Shown here: positions 1 to 9,312 of the stretch, piece after piece | How the letters are laid out: the number at the start of each line of letters is the position of its first letter | How positions within the stretch are numbered: position 1 is the first letter of the stretch | The notes under the pieces: generated by a model | The model's input: only the letters and a program-made list of their open reading frames with translations | Database searches by the model: none | What the model was told of the DNA's origin: nothing | From: Pseudomonas sp. HMWF032 | GTDB lineage: Bacteria; Pseudomonadota; Gammaproteobacteria; Pseudomonadales; Pseudomonadaceae | NCBI RefSeq assembly: GCF_003060885.1 | Contig: NZ_QAIG01000008.1 | Location: forward strand, 161,904 to 225,903 | Direction: 5' to 3' | Length of the DNA stretch: 64,000 nucleotides | Program-made: the position numbers and the translations under genes

Positions 1-50
1 TCCGTTATGGACAGCAGCTCAGCCGGCTGGCCATCAACCCAGCTCAGCAT
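1..50 (-). CDS. pabC: Aminodeoxychorismate lyase, N-terminal fragment cut by window edge
   Basis: Only the first 16 codons are inside the window. They read [16 protein letters not shown], which resembles the start of Pseudomonas PabC, the PLP-dependent 4-amino-4-deoxychorismate lyase that makes p-aminobenzoate for folate. The ATG (48-50) overlaps the fabF stop codon as TGATG, so translation is probably coupled. The position directly after fabF is the usual gammaproteobacterial arrangement. The call rests on N-terminal similarity and gene order, because no catalytic residue is visible. Confidence 0.75.
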   Translation of the reverse strand, partial: MLSWVDGQPAELLSIT

Positions 51-1294
51 CAACCGGCAAACCGGCGGAACACCAGCGAGCCGTTGGTGCCGCCAAAGCC
101 AAAGGAGTTGGACAGCACCACATCCAATGCCATGGCCTTGGCCTGATGCGCAACGAAGTCGAGATCGCAGCCTTCGTCCGGGCTATCCAGGTTGATGGTC
201 GGCGGCGCCACCTGATCACGCAGCGCGAGGATGCTGAAGATCGCCTCCACCGCACCGGCTGCACCCAGCAGGTGACCGGTCATGGACTTGGTCGAGCTCA
301 CTGCCAATTTGTAGGCATGCTCACCAAACACCGATTTCACTGCCGCCACTTCAGCCTTGTCACCCGCCGAAGTCGAAGTGCCATGGGCGTTGATGTACTG
401 CACCTGATCGGCATTCAGGCCGGCATCACGCAGCGCGTTGGCCATGCAGCGCGCTGCACCGGCGCCGTCTTCAGGTGGCGAAGTCATGTGATAGGCATCG
501 CCGCTCATGCCAAAGCCGATCAGCTCGGCATGGATAGTCGCGCCACGAGCCTTGGCATGCTCCAGCTCTTCCAGCACCAAAGCCCCCGCGCCATCGGACA
601 GCACGAAGCCGTCACGATCCTTGTCCCAAGGCCGGCTGGCCTTGGTCGGTTCATCGTTTCGCGTCGACAGCGCCCGCGCAGCGCCGAAGCCGCCCATTCC
701 CAGGCCGCAGGCGGCCATTTCGGCGCCACCGGCAACCATTACATCGGCTTCGCCGTAAGCGATGTTGCGCGCCGCCATGCCAATGCAATGAGTACCCGTG
801 GTACAGGCCGTGGCGATGGCGTAGTTGGGGCCCTGTAGACCGAGGTGGATCGACAGGAAACCGGAAATCATGTTGATAATCGAACCAGGCACGAAGAACG
901 GCGAAATCCGCCGCGGCCCCTGCTCATGCAGCGACTTGCAGTTGTTTTCGATATTGGTCAGGCCGCCGATACCGGAACCCATGGCCACGCCAATACGTTC
1001 GCGGTTGGCATCAGTGACTTCCAGACCGGAGCTGCGCATGGCCTGAAAACTTGCAGCCAGGCCGTACTGAATAAACAAGTCGAGCTTGCGGGCTTCTTTG
1101 GCCGACAAGTATTCCTCAACATTGAAACCTTTGACCGCACCACCAAAGCGCGTGGAAAAAGCGGAAAGGTCTACATGCTCAAGCAGGCCGATGCCACTAC
1201 GACCAGCCAAAATGCCCTGCCAGCTACTCGGCACATCGTTACCCAATGGTGACAGCATACCCATACCGGTAACCACGACGCGTCTACGCGACAC
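50..1294 (-). CDS. fabF: Beta-ketoacyl-ACP synthase II (KAS II)
   Basis: This 414-residue protein has the usual FabF length and condenses acyl-ACP with malonyl-ACP in type II fatty acid elongation in the cytoplasm. The thiolase-fold catalytic triad is visible: the nucleophile Cys164 in ATACTTGTH, a His in NAHGTST (about residue 304) and a His in TGHLLGAAG (about 341). The start is GTG (1292-1294), preceded by AAAGGAG at good spacing, so the GTG is well supported. It is last but one in the fab cluster, after acpP, and overlaps pabC by one base. A terminator-like hairpin lies between acpP and fabF, which should lower its transcription relative to acpP. Confidence 0.97.
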   Translation of the reverse strand: MSRRRVVVTGMGMLSPLGNDVPSSWQGILAGRSGIGLLEHVDLSAFSTRFGGAVKGFNVEEYLSAKEARKLDLFIQYGLAASFQAMRSSGLEVTDANRERIGVAMGSGIGGLTNIENNCKSLHEQGPRRISPFFVPGSIINMISGFLSIHLGLQGPNYAIATACTTGTHCIGMAARNIAYGEADVMVAGGAEMAACGLGMGGFGAARALSTRNDEPTKASRPWDKDRDGFVLSDGAGALVLEELEHAKARGATIHAELIGFGMSGDAYHMTSPPEDGAGAARCMANALRDAGLNADQVQYINAHGTSTSAGDKAEVAAVKSVFGEHAYKLAVSSTKSMTGHLLGAAGAVEAIFSILALRDQVAPPTINLDSPDEGCDLDFVAHQAKAMALDVVLSNSFGFGGTNGSLVFRRFAG

Positions 1295-1338
1295 AGCAAT
1301 CTCCTTTTCTAGTTTTCAACGCTTGGAATGCGCTTAAA

Positions 1339-1375
1339 GAAAAGCCGCACGCCTGATTAGGGAGTGCGGCTTTTC
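1339..1375 (-). terminator. Intrinsic terminator or attenuator between acpP and fabF
   Basis: A perfect 12-bp inverted repeat (1339-1350 with 1364-1375, 13-nt loop) is GC-rich at its core and ends in a T-rich run on the minus strand. It lies 25 bases after the acpP stop and 44 bases before the fabF start. A partial terminator here would explain how the abundant acyl carrier protein is made in excess over FabF from one operon. The structure is seen directly; read-through is inferred. Confidence 0.75.
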
Positions 1376-1400
1376 CGAGTCGGGAACCGACAAATACGTC

Positions 1401-1634
1401 TTACGCGTGAGCGGTAACGTAGTCGATCGCTTCCTGAACGGTGGTGATCTTCTCAGCTTGTTCGTCCGGGATTTCGGTCTCGAATTCTTCCTCGAGAGCC
1501 ATCACCAGCTCAACGGTGTCAAGAGAGTCGGCACCCAGGTCTTCGACGAAGGAAGCGCTGTTGGTTACTTCCTCTTCTTTGACGCCAAGTTGCTCAGCAA
1601 CGATTTTCTTGACGCGTTCTTCGATGGTGCTCAT
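1401..1634 (-). CDS. acpP: Acyl carrier protein
   Basis: This 77-residue acidic protein is the carrier of growing acyl chains for fatty acid, lipid A and phospholipid synthesis. The conserved GADSLDT motif places the 4'-phosphopantetheine attachment site at Ser37. Length and sequence are typical of gammaproteobacterial AcpP. It lies between fabG and fabF, with a 195-bp gap upstream that could hold its own promoter, and is followed by a hairpin terminator. Confidence 0.98.
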   Translation of the reverse strand: MSTIEERVKKIVAEQLGVKEEEVTNSASFVEDLGADSLDTVELVMALEEEFETEIPDEQAEKITTVQEAIDYVTAHA

Positions 1635-1829
1635 ACCTTGTTTTCACTCCTATTGGACAAATCCAGGCAGCTGGTCTGCGGCCAAGTGTATAGAAAGGGT
1701 TTTTAGCATTTCAAGCTGAATGCCGGGGTGCCCCAGGAACACTTCAACGATCTGTCTATAAACCTGTTGCAGCTTTATAACGGATTTTAGACAGCATCTA
1801 TGACAGTTTTCTGAAGCCATCCGTCACAT

Positions 1830-2573
1830 TCAGCTCATGTACATCCCGCCGTTCACAGGGATAGTAGCGCCTGTGACGTAAGCTGCGCCATCAGAAGCGA
1901 GGAAAGCGACCACTTTCGCGATCTCTTCGGCCTGCCCCAGACGGCCCAACGGAATCTGTGTCAGCAGCGCATCACGCTGCGCATCTGGCAGTTCACGGGT
2001 CATATCGGTGTCAATAAAACCCGGCGCTACTGCGTTTACGGTAATCGCCCGCGAACCCACTTCACGCGCCAATGCACGGCCAAAACCTTCAAGCCCAGCC
2101 TTGGCAGCGGCATAGTTGACCTGCCCGGCGTTACCCATGGCACCCACCACCGAACCAATATTGATGATGCGCCCGTAACGCGCCTTGGTCATACCACGCA
2201 GCACCGCCTTGGTCAGGCGATACAGGCTGCTCAGGTTGGTATTGATGACATCGAACCACTCATCATCTTTCATGCGCAGCATCAGGTTATCGCGGGTGAT
2301 ACCGGCGTTATTGACCAAGATCAACGGCTGGCCAAGGTGTTGCTGGATATGTTCAAGGGTGCTAGCAACCGACTCGTCATTGCTGACATCCAGCACCAGA
2401 CCAGCACCTTCGATGCCATTGGCCTTCAGGGTTTCCGCAATACGCTCGGCACCCGAGGCCGAAGTGGCCGTACCGATGACCACAGCCCCCTGACGCCCCA
2501 ACTCCAGGGCAATCGCCTGGCCAATGCCGCGGCTCGCGCCAGTAACCAATGCAACCTTACCTTGCAGGCTCAT
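1830..2573 (-). CDS. fabG: 3-oxoacyl-ACP reductase
   Basis: FabG is the NADPH-dependent reductase of the fatty acid elongation cycle and a short-chain dehydrogenase. The Rossmann motif TGASRGIG is at residues 11-18, NNAG at 88-91, and the catalytic Ser141, Tyr154 and Lys158 (YAAAK) are all in place in a 247-residue protein. The reading frame is open 15 codons further upstream, but ATG at 2571-2573 is preceded by AAGGAG and gives the family's usual N-terminus (MSLQGKVALVTG). It follows fabD by 16 bases. Confidence 0.97.
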   Translation of the reverse strand: MSLQGKVALVTGASRGIGQAIALELGRQGAVVIGTATSASGAERIAETLKANGIEGAGLVLDVSNDESVASTLEHIQQHLGQPLILVNNAGITRDNLMLRMKDDEWFDVINTNLSSLYRLTKAVLRGMTKARYGRIINIGSVVGAMGNAGQVNYAAAKAGLEGFGRALAREVGSRAITVNAVAPGFIDTDMTRELPDAQRDALLTQIPLGRLGQAEEIAKVVAFLASDGAAYVTGATIPVNGGMYMS

Positions 2574-2589
2574 ATCGTTTCTCCTTAAA

Positions 2590-3528
2590 TCAGACCAGGG
2601 CCGCGTTCGTAGCAGCAAAGGCGTCCGGGGTGTCCAGGTTATGGGTGTTGATACCCTTGACGCAGCGCTTGTTCAGACCCGACAACACCCTGCCAGGACC
2701 ACACTCAACCAGATCCGTCACACCCTGTGCAGACAGGCAGACGATCGACTCCACCCAACGCACCGGGCTGTACAACTGAGCCAACAGGTCGCGCTTGAGC
2801 CCTTCCAGATCCGTCACCACCGCAGCGCTGACGTTCTGCACCAGAGCAATCTGCGGAGCCTGCCAGTCAATTGCCGCTACCGCTTCAGCAAAACGCTCGG
2901 CCGCAGGCCGCATCAACGCGCAGTGCGACGGCACGCTAACCGGCAACGGCATCGCGCGCTTGGCGCCACGTGCCTTGCAGGCCTCAATGGCGCGCTCGAC
3001 AGCAGCGGTGCCCCCAGCAATCACCACCTGGCCCGGTGCATTGAAATTCACCGCACTGACCACTTCACCCTGTGCAGCTTCGGCGCAAGCCGTCAGCACA
3101 TCGGCATCTTCCAGACCCAGAATCGCCGCCATGCCGCCCTGCCCGGCCGGCACTGCCTGCTGCATCAGCTGACCGCGGTGCTCGACCAGCTTGACCGCTG
3201 CAGGCAGCGAAAGACTGCCAGCAGCAACCAGCGCCGAGTACTCACCCAGGCTGTGCCCGGCAACAAATGCAGGACGTGCAGCGCTTTCGGCCAACCAGGC
3301 ACGCCACAGAGCAACCGAAGCAGTCAGAATCGCTGGCTGCGTCCTGTCAGTCTGGTTCAGTTGTTCTTCAGGGCCCTGCTGGGTCAGCGCCCATAGGTCA
3401 TAACCGAGCGCTTCGGAAGCTTCGGCGAAGGTGTCAATAATCAGCGGCCGTTGTGCACCGTGCTCGGCGAGCATCGCCAGAGACTGGGAACCCTGGCCCG
3501 GAAAGACGAATGCGAGAGATGCAGACAT
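2590..3528 (-). CDS. fabD: Malonyl-CoA:ACP transacylase
   Basis: FabD loads malonyl groups from CoA onto AcpP, supplying the extender unit for fatty acid synthesis. The protein has 312 residues with the N-terminal FPGQGSQ motif, the nucleophile Ser93 in GHSLGEYSA, and a downstream PSHCALM segment with the catalytic His. Length is normal for the family. It lies between plsX and fabG on the same strand. Confidence 0.97.
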   Translation of the reverse strand: MSASLAFVFPGQGSQSLAMLAEHGAQRPLIIDTFAEASEALGYDLWALTQQGPEEQLNQTDRTQPAILTASVALWRAWLAESAARPAFVAGHSLGEYSALVAAGSLSLPAAVKLVEHRGQLMQQAVPAGQGGMAAILGLEDADVLTACAEAAQGEVVSAVNFNAPGQVVIAGGTAAVERAIEACKARGAKRAMPLPVSVPSHCALMRPAAERFAEAVAAIDWQAPQIALVQNVSAAVVTDLEGLKRDLLAQLYSPVRWVESIVCLSAQGVTDLVECGPGRVLSGLNKRCVKGINTHNLDTPDAFAATNAALV

Positions 3529-3632
3529 GGAAACCTGTTCCTAATGATCGGGATCGTCGGTAATACGCGCCAGGCTCAGCCAGGCGCAACAAACTGACAG
3601 TTGGATGACGGGCTCCCCGCCGCAGTCACATT

Positions 3633-4643
3633 CTAAAGCAGGTGTTCGCCGAGACGACCATGCAAACGTTGTGGCAGATTTTCTTCAATCTCCCGCAAAG
3701 CTCGGCGAATCGCACTCTTGAAGCCCTCAGGCCCGGCCGCACCATGGCTTTTCACCACAATCCCCTGCAGCCCCACGAAACTGGCGCCGTTGTGCTGGGC
3801 TGGCGCCAGTTCACCCTGCAAGCGCCGCAGCAGCGGCAATGCCAGCGCACCAACCGCGCGCGCTGCAAGGCTTGACTTGAACAGGGCATCGATACGCCCG
3901 GCAATCATCGCCGCCAGACCTTCACTGGATTTGAGCAGGATGTTGCCGACAAAACCATCACACACCACCACGTCAGCCTCGCCGCGGTAGAGCCCATCGC
4001 CCTCGATAAAACCGATGTAGTTCAACCCCTCGGCCTGCTGCAGCAGACTGGCTGCCAGCTTGACCTGCTGGTTGCCCTTGATGTCCTCAGTACCGACATT
4101 CAACAGCGCCACACGCGGACGCTGCATACCCAGAACCTCGGCTGCCACTGAACCCATCACGGCGAACTGGTGCAGATGCTCGGCACTGCAATCAACATTC
4201 GCGCCTAGATCCAGCAGATGACAGAAACCCGTCTGTGTCGGAATAGCCGTGACCATGGCCGGACGGTCAATTCCCGGCAGGGTTTTCAGCACATAGCGTG
4301 ACAACGCCATCAGCGCCCCGGTATTCCCGGCGCTGACACAGGCCTGCGCCGCACCACTGCGCAGCAATTCAAGGCTGACACGCATCGAGGAATCCGGCTT
4401 GCTACGCAAAGCCTGGGCCGGGCGCTCGCCCATACCCACGACTTCACCGGCATGGGCAACACGCAGGCGAGCACGATCGACACCGGGGTGGCGAGCAATC
4501 AAGGATTCAAGAAGAGAAGATTGGCCAACGAGGACCAGGTGCAACGAAGGGGATTCAGCCAAACAGGCAATGCTGGCCGGAACAATGCAGTGGGGACCGA
4601 AGTCCCCACCCATTGCATCAATCGCTATAACCGGAGCGGACAA
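3633..4643 (-). CDS. plsX: Phosphate acyltransferase PlsX
   Basis: PlsX converts acyl-ACP to acyl-phosphate, the acyl donor used by PlsY in phospholipid synthesis; it is a peripheral membrane enzyme. The 336-residue protein starts with the family signature [11 protein letters not shown] and contains [10 protein letters not shown] and the VCDGFVGNI segment typical of PlsX. It begins three bases after the rpmF stop, so it is very likely cotranscribed with rpmF and yceD and leads into fabD. Confidence 0.96.
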   Translation of the reverse strand: MSAPVIAIDAMGGDFGPHCIVPASIACLAESPSLHLVLVGQSSLLESLIARHPGVDRARLRVAHAGEVVGMGERPAQALRSKPDSSMRVSLELLRSGAAQACVSAGNTGALMALSRYVLKTLPGIDRPAMVTAIPTQTGFCHLLDLGANVDCSAEHLHQFAVMGSVAAEVLGMQRPRVALLNVGTEDIKGNQQVKLAASLLQQAEGLNYIGFIEGDGLYRGEADVVVCDGFVGNILLKSSEGLAAMIAGRIDALFKSSLAARAVGALALPLLRRLQGELAPAQHNGASFVGLQGIVVKSHGAAGPEGFKSAIRRALREIEENLPQRLHGRLGEHLL

Positions 4644-4646
4644 GGA

Positions 4647-4829
4647 TTACTCGTCAGCGCCCTTGTCGATCACTTTACGACCACGGTAAACGCCTTCTGG
4701 CGATACGTGGTGACGCAGGTGAACTTCACCGGTGCTTTTCTCGACCGACAGAGTGCTGGCCTCGAGAGCGTCGTGCGAACGGCGCATGTCACGGGCGGAA
4801 CGGGATTTTTTGTTCTGCTGAACAGCCAT
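4647..4829 (-). CDS. rpmF: 50S ribosomal protein L32
   Basis: A 60-residue basic protein beginning [20 protein letters not shown], a typical bL32 sequence. It is a structural component of the large ribosomal subunit. This copy has no Cys residues, so it is the zinc-independent form. It lies 13 bases after yceD and just before plsX, the widely conserved yceD-rpmF-plsX-fab order that links ribosome and lipid synthesis. Confidence 0.98.
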   Translation of the reverse strand: MAVQQNKKSRSARDMRRSHDALEASTLSVEKSTGEVHLRHHVSPEGVYRGRKVIDKGADE

Positions 4830-4842
4830 AACTAATTAACTC

Positions 4843-5370
4843 CTAAACGTTTGGGTCACGCTTTAACTGCGCCAATACACTGAACGGGTTGGACCGCGTT
4901 ACCTCGTCCTCGCTCGACTCGGGCTCTTCGAGGCCGGCCGGCTGCTGGCAATCTTTAGGGTCATGAGCCGGGACAATGGGCAAGGCGAGCAGAAGCTCCT
5001 CCTCAACCAGCGCCAGCAGATCCAATGGGTCTTCACCCAACTCAATCACGTCATAGCCTTGCGGCACGGACTGGGTATTCGCACCCTCTTTCACCACAGC
5101 GTAATCACACGCGCTATAGATCGGCAAAGTGACCAGCTCCAGACAACGCTGGCAAACCATCTTGACTTCAACCTCAAGCTCACTGTGAAAAACCACAGCG
5201 TTACGCTCGTCGCGCTCGAAAGAAAACTTCGTACGCACCATGCCTTGGTTATCGGCAAGCGGGCCGCAGAGACGCTGCAAATCTGCAAGCTGCAGGTCAC
5301 CCTCAAGGGTGGCGCTGCGATCGGCTAATTTGCGCGGATCAACGTGAGGTGGAATCGGGCCATTTGACAT
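4843..5370 (-). CDS. yceD: YceD family protein (DUF177), 23S rRNA accumulation protein
   Basis: A 175-residue member of the YceD/DUF177 family, which is almost always found immediately before rpmF. The family has been linked to 23S rRNA accumulation in E. coli and plants; the biochemical role is not settled. A CQRC pair at residues 73-76 is followed by another Cys about 15 residues later, and the C-terminus is acidic with NPFSVLAQLK, a conserved family ending. It is the first gene of the minus-strand cluster; upstream is a 122-bp gap shared with the divergent maf-like gene. Confidence 0.9.
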   Translation of the reverse strand: MSNGPIPPHVDPRKLADRSATLEGDLQLADLQRLCGPLADNQGMVRTKFSFERDERNAVVFHSELEVEVKMVCQRCLELVTLPIYSACDYAVVKEGANTQSVPQGYDVIELGEDPLDLLALVEEELLLALPIVPAHDPKDCQQPAGLEEPESSEDEVTRSNPFSVLAQLKRDPNV

Positions 5371-5492
5371 AGGCGGCGCATTTTAGGGATGCAACCCGCC
5401 GCTGTCAAAGGAAATTCGGCCTGTCCAGCATCTGGATGCGACGGCTAGAATCACTCACTGCCCGCAAACCTATATAGAAGAAGGAAAACGCC

Positions 5493-6071
5493 GTGCTGCC
5501 TCTGGTGCTAGCGTCCAGCTCCCCCTATCGCCGCGAACTGCTTAACCGCCTGCGCCTACCGTTTACTTGGAGCGCTCCGCAAATCAACGAAACACAGCAC
5601 GCGAATGAAGGCGCCGAAGCCCTGGTACGCCGCCTGTCACAGGAAAAAGCCCAAGCCCTGAGCGGCACACATCCGCAACATCTGATCATCGGTTCAGATC
5701 AGGTGGCGGTACTCGGCTCACAAATACTCGGCAAGCCGCATACCCTGGAACGCGCTTGCGAGCAGTTACTGGCCGCCAGCGGCAATAGCGTCACCTTTTT
5801 GACCGGGCTCTCCCTGCTCAACAGCGCAACCGGCCAACAACAAACCGACTGCGTGCCATTCACTGTGCATTTCCGCCCACTCAGCGAAGCGCAAATCGTG
5901 CGCTACCTGAGCACCGAGCAACCCTTCGACTGTGCCGGTAGCTTCAAAGCCGAAGGCCTGGGCATCAGTCTATTCAGCAGCACCGAAGGCAGCGACAGCA
6001 ACAGCCTGATCGGCCTACCACTGATTCGCCTGGTTGACATGCTGCAAGCCAACGGTATCGACATCCCCTAA
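5493..6071 (+). CDS. Maf/YceF-type nucleotide pyrophosphatase
   Basis: This 192-residue protein belongs to the Maf house-cleaning NTP pyrophosphatases. It has the N-terminal LASSSPYRRELL signature, IIGSDQVAVL and a FKAEGLG segment. The sequence resembles the YceF branch, which in E. coli hydrolyses 7-methyl-GTP; this substrate is inferred from the subfamily. The start is GTG at 5493, with AAGAAGG eight bases upstream. It is divergent from yceD and convergent with sppA. Confidence 0.9.
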   Translation: MLPLVLASSSPYRRELLNRLRLPFTWSAPQINETQHANEGAEALVRRLSQEKAQALSGTHPQHLIIGSDQVAVLGSQILGKPHTLERACEQLLAASGNSVTFLTGLSLLNSATGQQQTDCVPFTVHFRPLSEAQIVRYLSTEQPFDCAGSFKAEGLGISLFSSTEGSDSNSLIGLPLIRLVDMLQANGIDIP

Positions 6072-6120
6072 AGCAACAAGCCCGATCAATGACCGGGCCC
6101 GTTTGCAACAGACCTAAACC

Positions 6121-7101
6121 CTAGCGCAAGGCCGGGCCCTGGAACCCCATCCACAAGGCAATGCGCTCAGCCATACTGGCACCCAGGGTTTTCGCGAAAC
6201 GATCGAAAGGCGATTCCTGCACCGTGAAGTCGACGACTTCCTTCTCGCCAATCACTTCCCGCGCCACATAGCTGGTATTGCCCAACGCATCGACCAATCC
6301 CAGCTTTAAAGCCTGCTCACCCGACCAGACCAAGCCCGAGAACAACTCGGGATGCTCAGCATCCTTCAAGCGCTCACCACGCCCCTGTTTAACACTGGCA
6401 ATAAACTGACGATGGGTGGTTTCCAGCACACCCTGCCAAAATTTGGTCTCTTCGGCCTTTTGCGGCTGAAACGGATCGAGAAACGCCTTGTGCTCGCCGG
6501 AGGTATACACGCGACGATCGACACCCAACTTCTCCATCACGCCTACAAAACCGAAGGTAGCCGCCGTCACACCAATAGAGCCAACCAGACTGGCCTTGTC
6601 GGCATAGATCTCATCCGCCGCACTGGCGATGTAATAGGCACCCGACGCACCCAGGTCGGTAATCACCGCATATAGCTTGATCGCCGGGTATTCGGCGCGC
6701 AGGCGGCGAATCTCGTCATAGATATAGCCCGACTGCACCGGACTACCACCCGGGCTATTGATCCGCAGGATTACACCCTTGGTGCTGGCGTCCTCAAAGG
6801 CTGCGCGCAGACTGCTGACAATATTGTCGGCACTGGCAGACTCTTGATCTGCAATCATGCCACGCACCTCAATCACCGCAGTATGACTGCCAGTGGTCGC
6901 ACCCTTCTTCATCGCCAGCATGGGCGAGAACAACGCCAGCGCACCGAAGATATAAATAAAGGTCAACAACTTGAAGAAAATCCCCCAGCGCCGCGCACGA
7001 CGCTGTTCCTGCACGCCAGCCAACAGGGTTTTTTCAAGCAACTGCCAGCTTTTACCGTCGCCATCAGCCGCTGCTGCCGACGCCTTCCATTCATCTGCCA
7101 T
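6121..7101 (-). CDS. sppA: Signal peptide peptidase SppA-type serine protease (S49 family)
   Basis: This 326-residue protein has one N-terminal membrane segment (about residues 39-61) and a periplasmic S49 protease domain. The nucleophile is Ser153 in GASGAYY and the general base is Lys169 in YADKASLVGSIGV, so it carries the complete Ser-Lys dyad. It is the short single-domain form, half the size of E. coli SppA. The frame extends to a TTG at 7116, but ATG at 7101 is preceded by GAGGTGG and is preferred. It follows the HAD phosphatase by 11 bases, as in other pseudomonads. Confidence 0.92.
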   Translation of the reverse strand: MADEWKASAAAADGDGKSWQLLEKTLLAGVQEQRRARRWGIFFKLLTFIYIFGALALFSPMLAMKKGATTGSHTAVIEVRGMIADQESASADNIVSSLRAAFEDASTKGVILRINSPGGSPVQSGYIYDEIRRLRAEYPAIKLYAVITDLGASGAYYIASAADEIYADKASLVGSIGVTAATFGFVGVMEKLGVDRRVYTSGEHKAFLDPFQPQKAEETKFWQGVLETTHRQFIASVKQGRGERLKDAEHPELFSGLVWSGEQALKLGLVDALGNTSYVAREVIGEKEVVDFTVQESPFDRFAKTLGASMAERIALWMGFQGPALR

Positions 7102-7112
7102 GCAAAACCACC

Positions 7113-7787
7113 TCAACTGACTGAATTAGACGCACGCCGACCCAGCCAGGCGCGCAATTCGGTAAAACATTCTATTGCCAACGTTGGCTGACACTCGCGC
7201 AACGCCTGCAACGACTGCGCACCATAACCCACGGCCACACAATCCATGCCCGCACGCTGCGCCATCAACAGATCAAAGGACGAATCCCCCACCATCAACG
7301 CCTGATGCACTGACACACCGCTTTGCTCAAGAATCTCATGCAACATCAACGGATCAGGCTTACTTGCTGTTTCATCGGCACAGCGACTGTAATCGAAAAA
7401 ATCCAGCCAACCACGATCAGCCAACACACGCTGTAAACCATGACGCCCCTTACCGGTCGCCACCGCCAAGCGATAACCCTCAGCACGAAAAGCCTGCAAC
7501 CCCTCCGCCACACCATGAAACAAGGCCGAAGGTTCGGACTCGAGCGCCAGATAATTTTCGCTGTAACTTTGCCGCATACGCTGAACAAGACCCACATCAT
7601 CCAGCAACGGATACAAGCTGCGAATCGCCTCCGGCAAACCCAGACCGATAATCCCGCGCACCTGATCATCGGTGCAGCGCGCAAGACCGCATACATCTGC
7701 AGCCAAGTGCATGGCCGTGACAATCCGACCAATCGAATCGACCAGCGTGCCATCCCAGTCGAAAATCAGCAGCTGGTAATCACGCAC
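7113..7787 (-). CDS. HAD-family phosphatase (phosphoglycolate phosphatase-like)
   Basis: A 224-residue haloacid dehalogenase-superfamily hydrolase. The nucleophile motif DWDGTLVDS is at residues 9-17, a Thr-Gly-Lys motif follows (ATGKGRHGL), and [16 protein letters not shown] supplies the last acidic motif. The cap domain and sequence resemble Gph-like enzymes, but the substrate cannot be read from sequence. GTG at 7787 overlaps the rluC stop as GTGCGTGA and has GGAG upstream; the frame is open far further upstream, but that region lies within rluC. Translation is probably coupled to rluC. Confidence 0.9.
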   Translation of the reverse strand: MRDYQLLIFDWDGTLVDSIGRIVTAMHLAADVCGLARCTDDQVRGIIGLGLPEAIRSLYPLLDDVGLVQRMRQSYSENYLALESEPSALFHGVAEGLQAFRAEGYRLAVATGKGRHGLQRVLADRGWLDFFDYSRCADETASKPDPLMLHEILEQSGVSVHQALMVGDSSFDLLMAQRAGMDCVAVGYGAQSLQALRECQPTLAIECFTELRAWLGRRASNSVS

Positions 7788-8733
7788 CCAGACGCTCCAG
7801 GGTCTTCGCCCACACCTCATCCACAGGCGCTTCGAGTTTGATCGTGCCACCTTCAGGCAGCGGCACAACCAATTCATAGGCGTGCAGGAACAGGCGCTTA
7901 CCGCCCAGCTCACGAATCTCTTTGGTGAAGTCATCGTCGCCGTATTTGCTGTCACCGGCAATCGAGTGCCCCGCGTACTGAGCATGCACACGGATCTGGT
8001 GAGTACGCCCAGTCACCGGTTTGGCTTCAATCAACGTGGCAAACTCACCAAAACGCCGAAGCACTCGGAATACGGTTAAAGCCTCCTTACCTTCAGGATT
8101 GACCTCAACCATCCGCTCACCGGAACGCAGATTGCTCTTAAGCAGCGGCGCATTAACCTGCTTTTTCGCCGTCGCCCAATGACCGCGAACCAGCGCCATA
8201 TAGCGCTTATCCACGCCATCGCCACGCAAGGCTTCGTGCAGGTGACGCAGCATGCTGCGCTTTTTGGCAATCATCAGAAGACCCGACGTATCACGGTCCA
8301 GACGATGCACCAACTCCAGATCCTTGGCATCGGGACGCAATTGACGAAAGGCCTCAATGACACCGTAATTCAGACCACTGCCACCATGCACGGCAATGCC
8401 GGCCGGCTTATTCAGCACAATCAGCGCCTTGTCTTCGTAGACTATCGCCGCCTCAAGGCGCTGCAACAGCCCTTGCGCCAAGGGCTCAGGCTCATCGCGC
8501 TCAGCGAGCCGCAACGGCGGCACACGCACAATGTCACCGGCTTGCAACTTGTACTCAGGCTTGATGCGCCCCTTGTTTACCCGCACCTCGCCTTTGCGCA
8601 AGATCCGGTAAATAAGCGTTTTCGGCACACCCTTGAGCTGCGTGCGGAGAAAATTATCAATGCGTTGGCCGGCAAGTTCCGGCGCAACCTCGAGCAGCTG
8701 AACGCCGGAGGTTGGAGGGGAAGGATTAGTCAT
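7780..8733 (-). CDS. rluC: 23S rRNA pseudouridine synthase RluC
   Basis: RluC makes pseudouridines at 955, 2504 and 2580 (E. coli numbering) in 23S rRNA. The 317-residue protein has an N-terminal S4 RNA-binding domain (about 20-80) and the RluA-family catalytic motif HRLDRDTSG with the active Asp146. The frame extends to 8769, but the ATG at 8733 gives the family N-terminus ([16 protein letters not shown]); no strong Shine-Dalgarno is seen, so this start is moderately sure. It is divergent from rne, a common arrangement in gammaproteobacteria. Confidence 0.95.
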   Translation of the reverse strand: MTNPSPPTSGVQLLEVAPELAGQRIDNFLRTQLKGVPKTLIYRILRKGEVRVNKGRIKPEYKLQAGDIVRVPPLRLAERDEPEPLAQGLLQRLEAAIVYEDKALIVLNKPAGIAVHGGSGLNYGVIEAFRQLRPDAKDLELVHRLDRDTSGLLMIAKKRSMLRHLHEALRGDGVDKRYMALVRGHWATAKKQVNAPLLKSNLRSGERMVEVNPEGKEALTVFRVLRRFGEFATLIEAKPVTGRTHQIRVHAQYAGHSIAGDSKYGDDDFTKEIRELGGKRLFLHAYELVVPLPEGGTIKLEAPVDEVWAKTLERLGA

Positions 8734-8760
8734 CGCGCAATCATAACAATTTTTATGGAA

Positions 8761-8789
8761 TTGAAGCACTTAATCATTGCTGCTATAGT
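8761..8789 (+). promoter_or_regulatory. Sigma-70 promoter of rne
   Basis: TTGAAG (8761-8766) and TATAGT (8784-8789) are separated by exactly 17 bases, matching the sigma-70 consensus at most positions. The predicted start of transcription is near 8796, giving a leader of about 517 bases before the rne ATG. The -35 box lies just upstream of the divergent rluC start. Confidence 0.75.
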
Positions 8790-8795
8790 CGCAGA

Positions 8796-9312
8796 GCCGC
8801 CAAAAGCGGCCTGGTTAGCGGATGATCGCCAAAACTGCCATCCCCAACCAACGCAATCCATTCGGGACGTGAGGCCGTCCGACGGGTTATTCAGCGAATG
8901 AAAAGCCTGCAAGGCTGTGAATAACTCGGAAATAAAGCCTTTAAGCCATGATGCGCAACCAGCCCCTTTGGACGGTTGCGGTAATAGTTAACCCGCTGCG
9001 GATTTTCGCGAGCGGCACCCGAGTTTCAGCGATACGTGTAGGGTGGAGATGTACAACTGTTGGTCCGCGTAGCTGCTCGCTTTACCAAGACGCCTTATCT
9101 CGTCCGCTACCAACAGCTGATTCCTCCTCCTGAACTTAGTGCTTTCTGTTATCACAGCGAGCAGGAGACGTCCGTCGCGGCCCAGCACAATTGGCTGATC
9201 GCCGCTAGACACTGGAACGCTTTACGACCGTTCCTGACGCACCTGACACCGACCCCTGAAGTCGTGTGTGCCGAACGCCGCTTCCGCCAGCACCGGAAAC
9301 CGACGGTACTAC
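8796..9312 (+). ncRNA. Long rne 5' leader, probable autoregulatory RNA
   Basis: About 517 untranslated bases lie between the predicted promoter and the rne ATG and carry no credible gene. RNase E genes are known to be autoregulated through structured leaders (the rne 5' element of enterics; a distinct rne-II motif has been described for Pseudomonas). Several short inverted repeats can be found, for example around the CCGTCCGACGG segment near 8876. I assign the role by position and precedent; the fold itself was not computed. Confidence 0.6.

Noticed and set aside
6080..6098. GCCCG/CGGGC hairpin between the Maf gene and sppA
   Set aside because: The stem is only five bases and has no T-run, so it is too weak to call a terminator.
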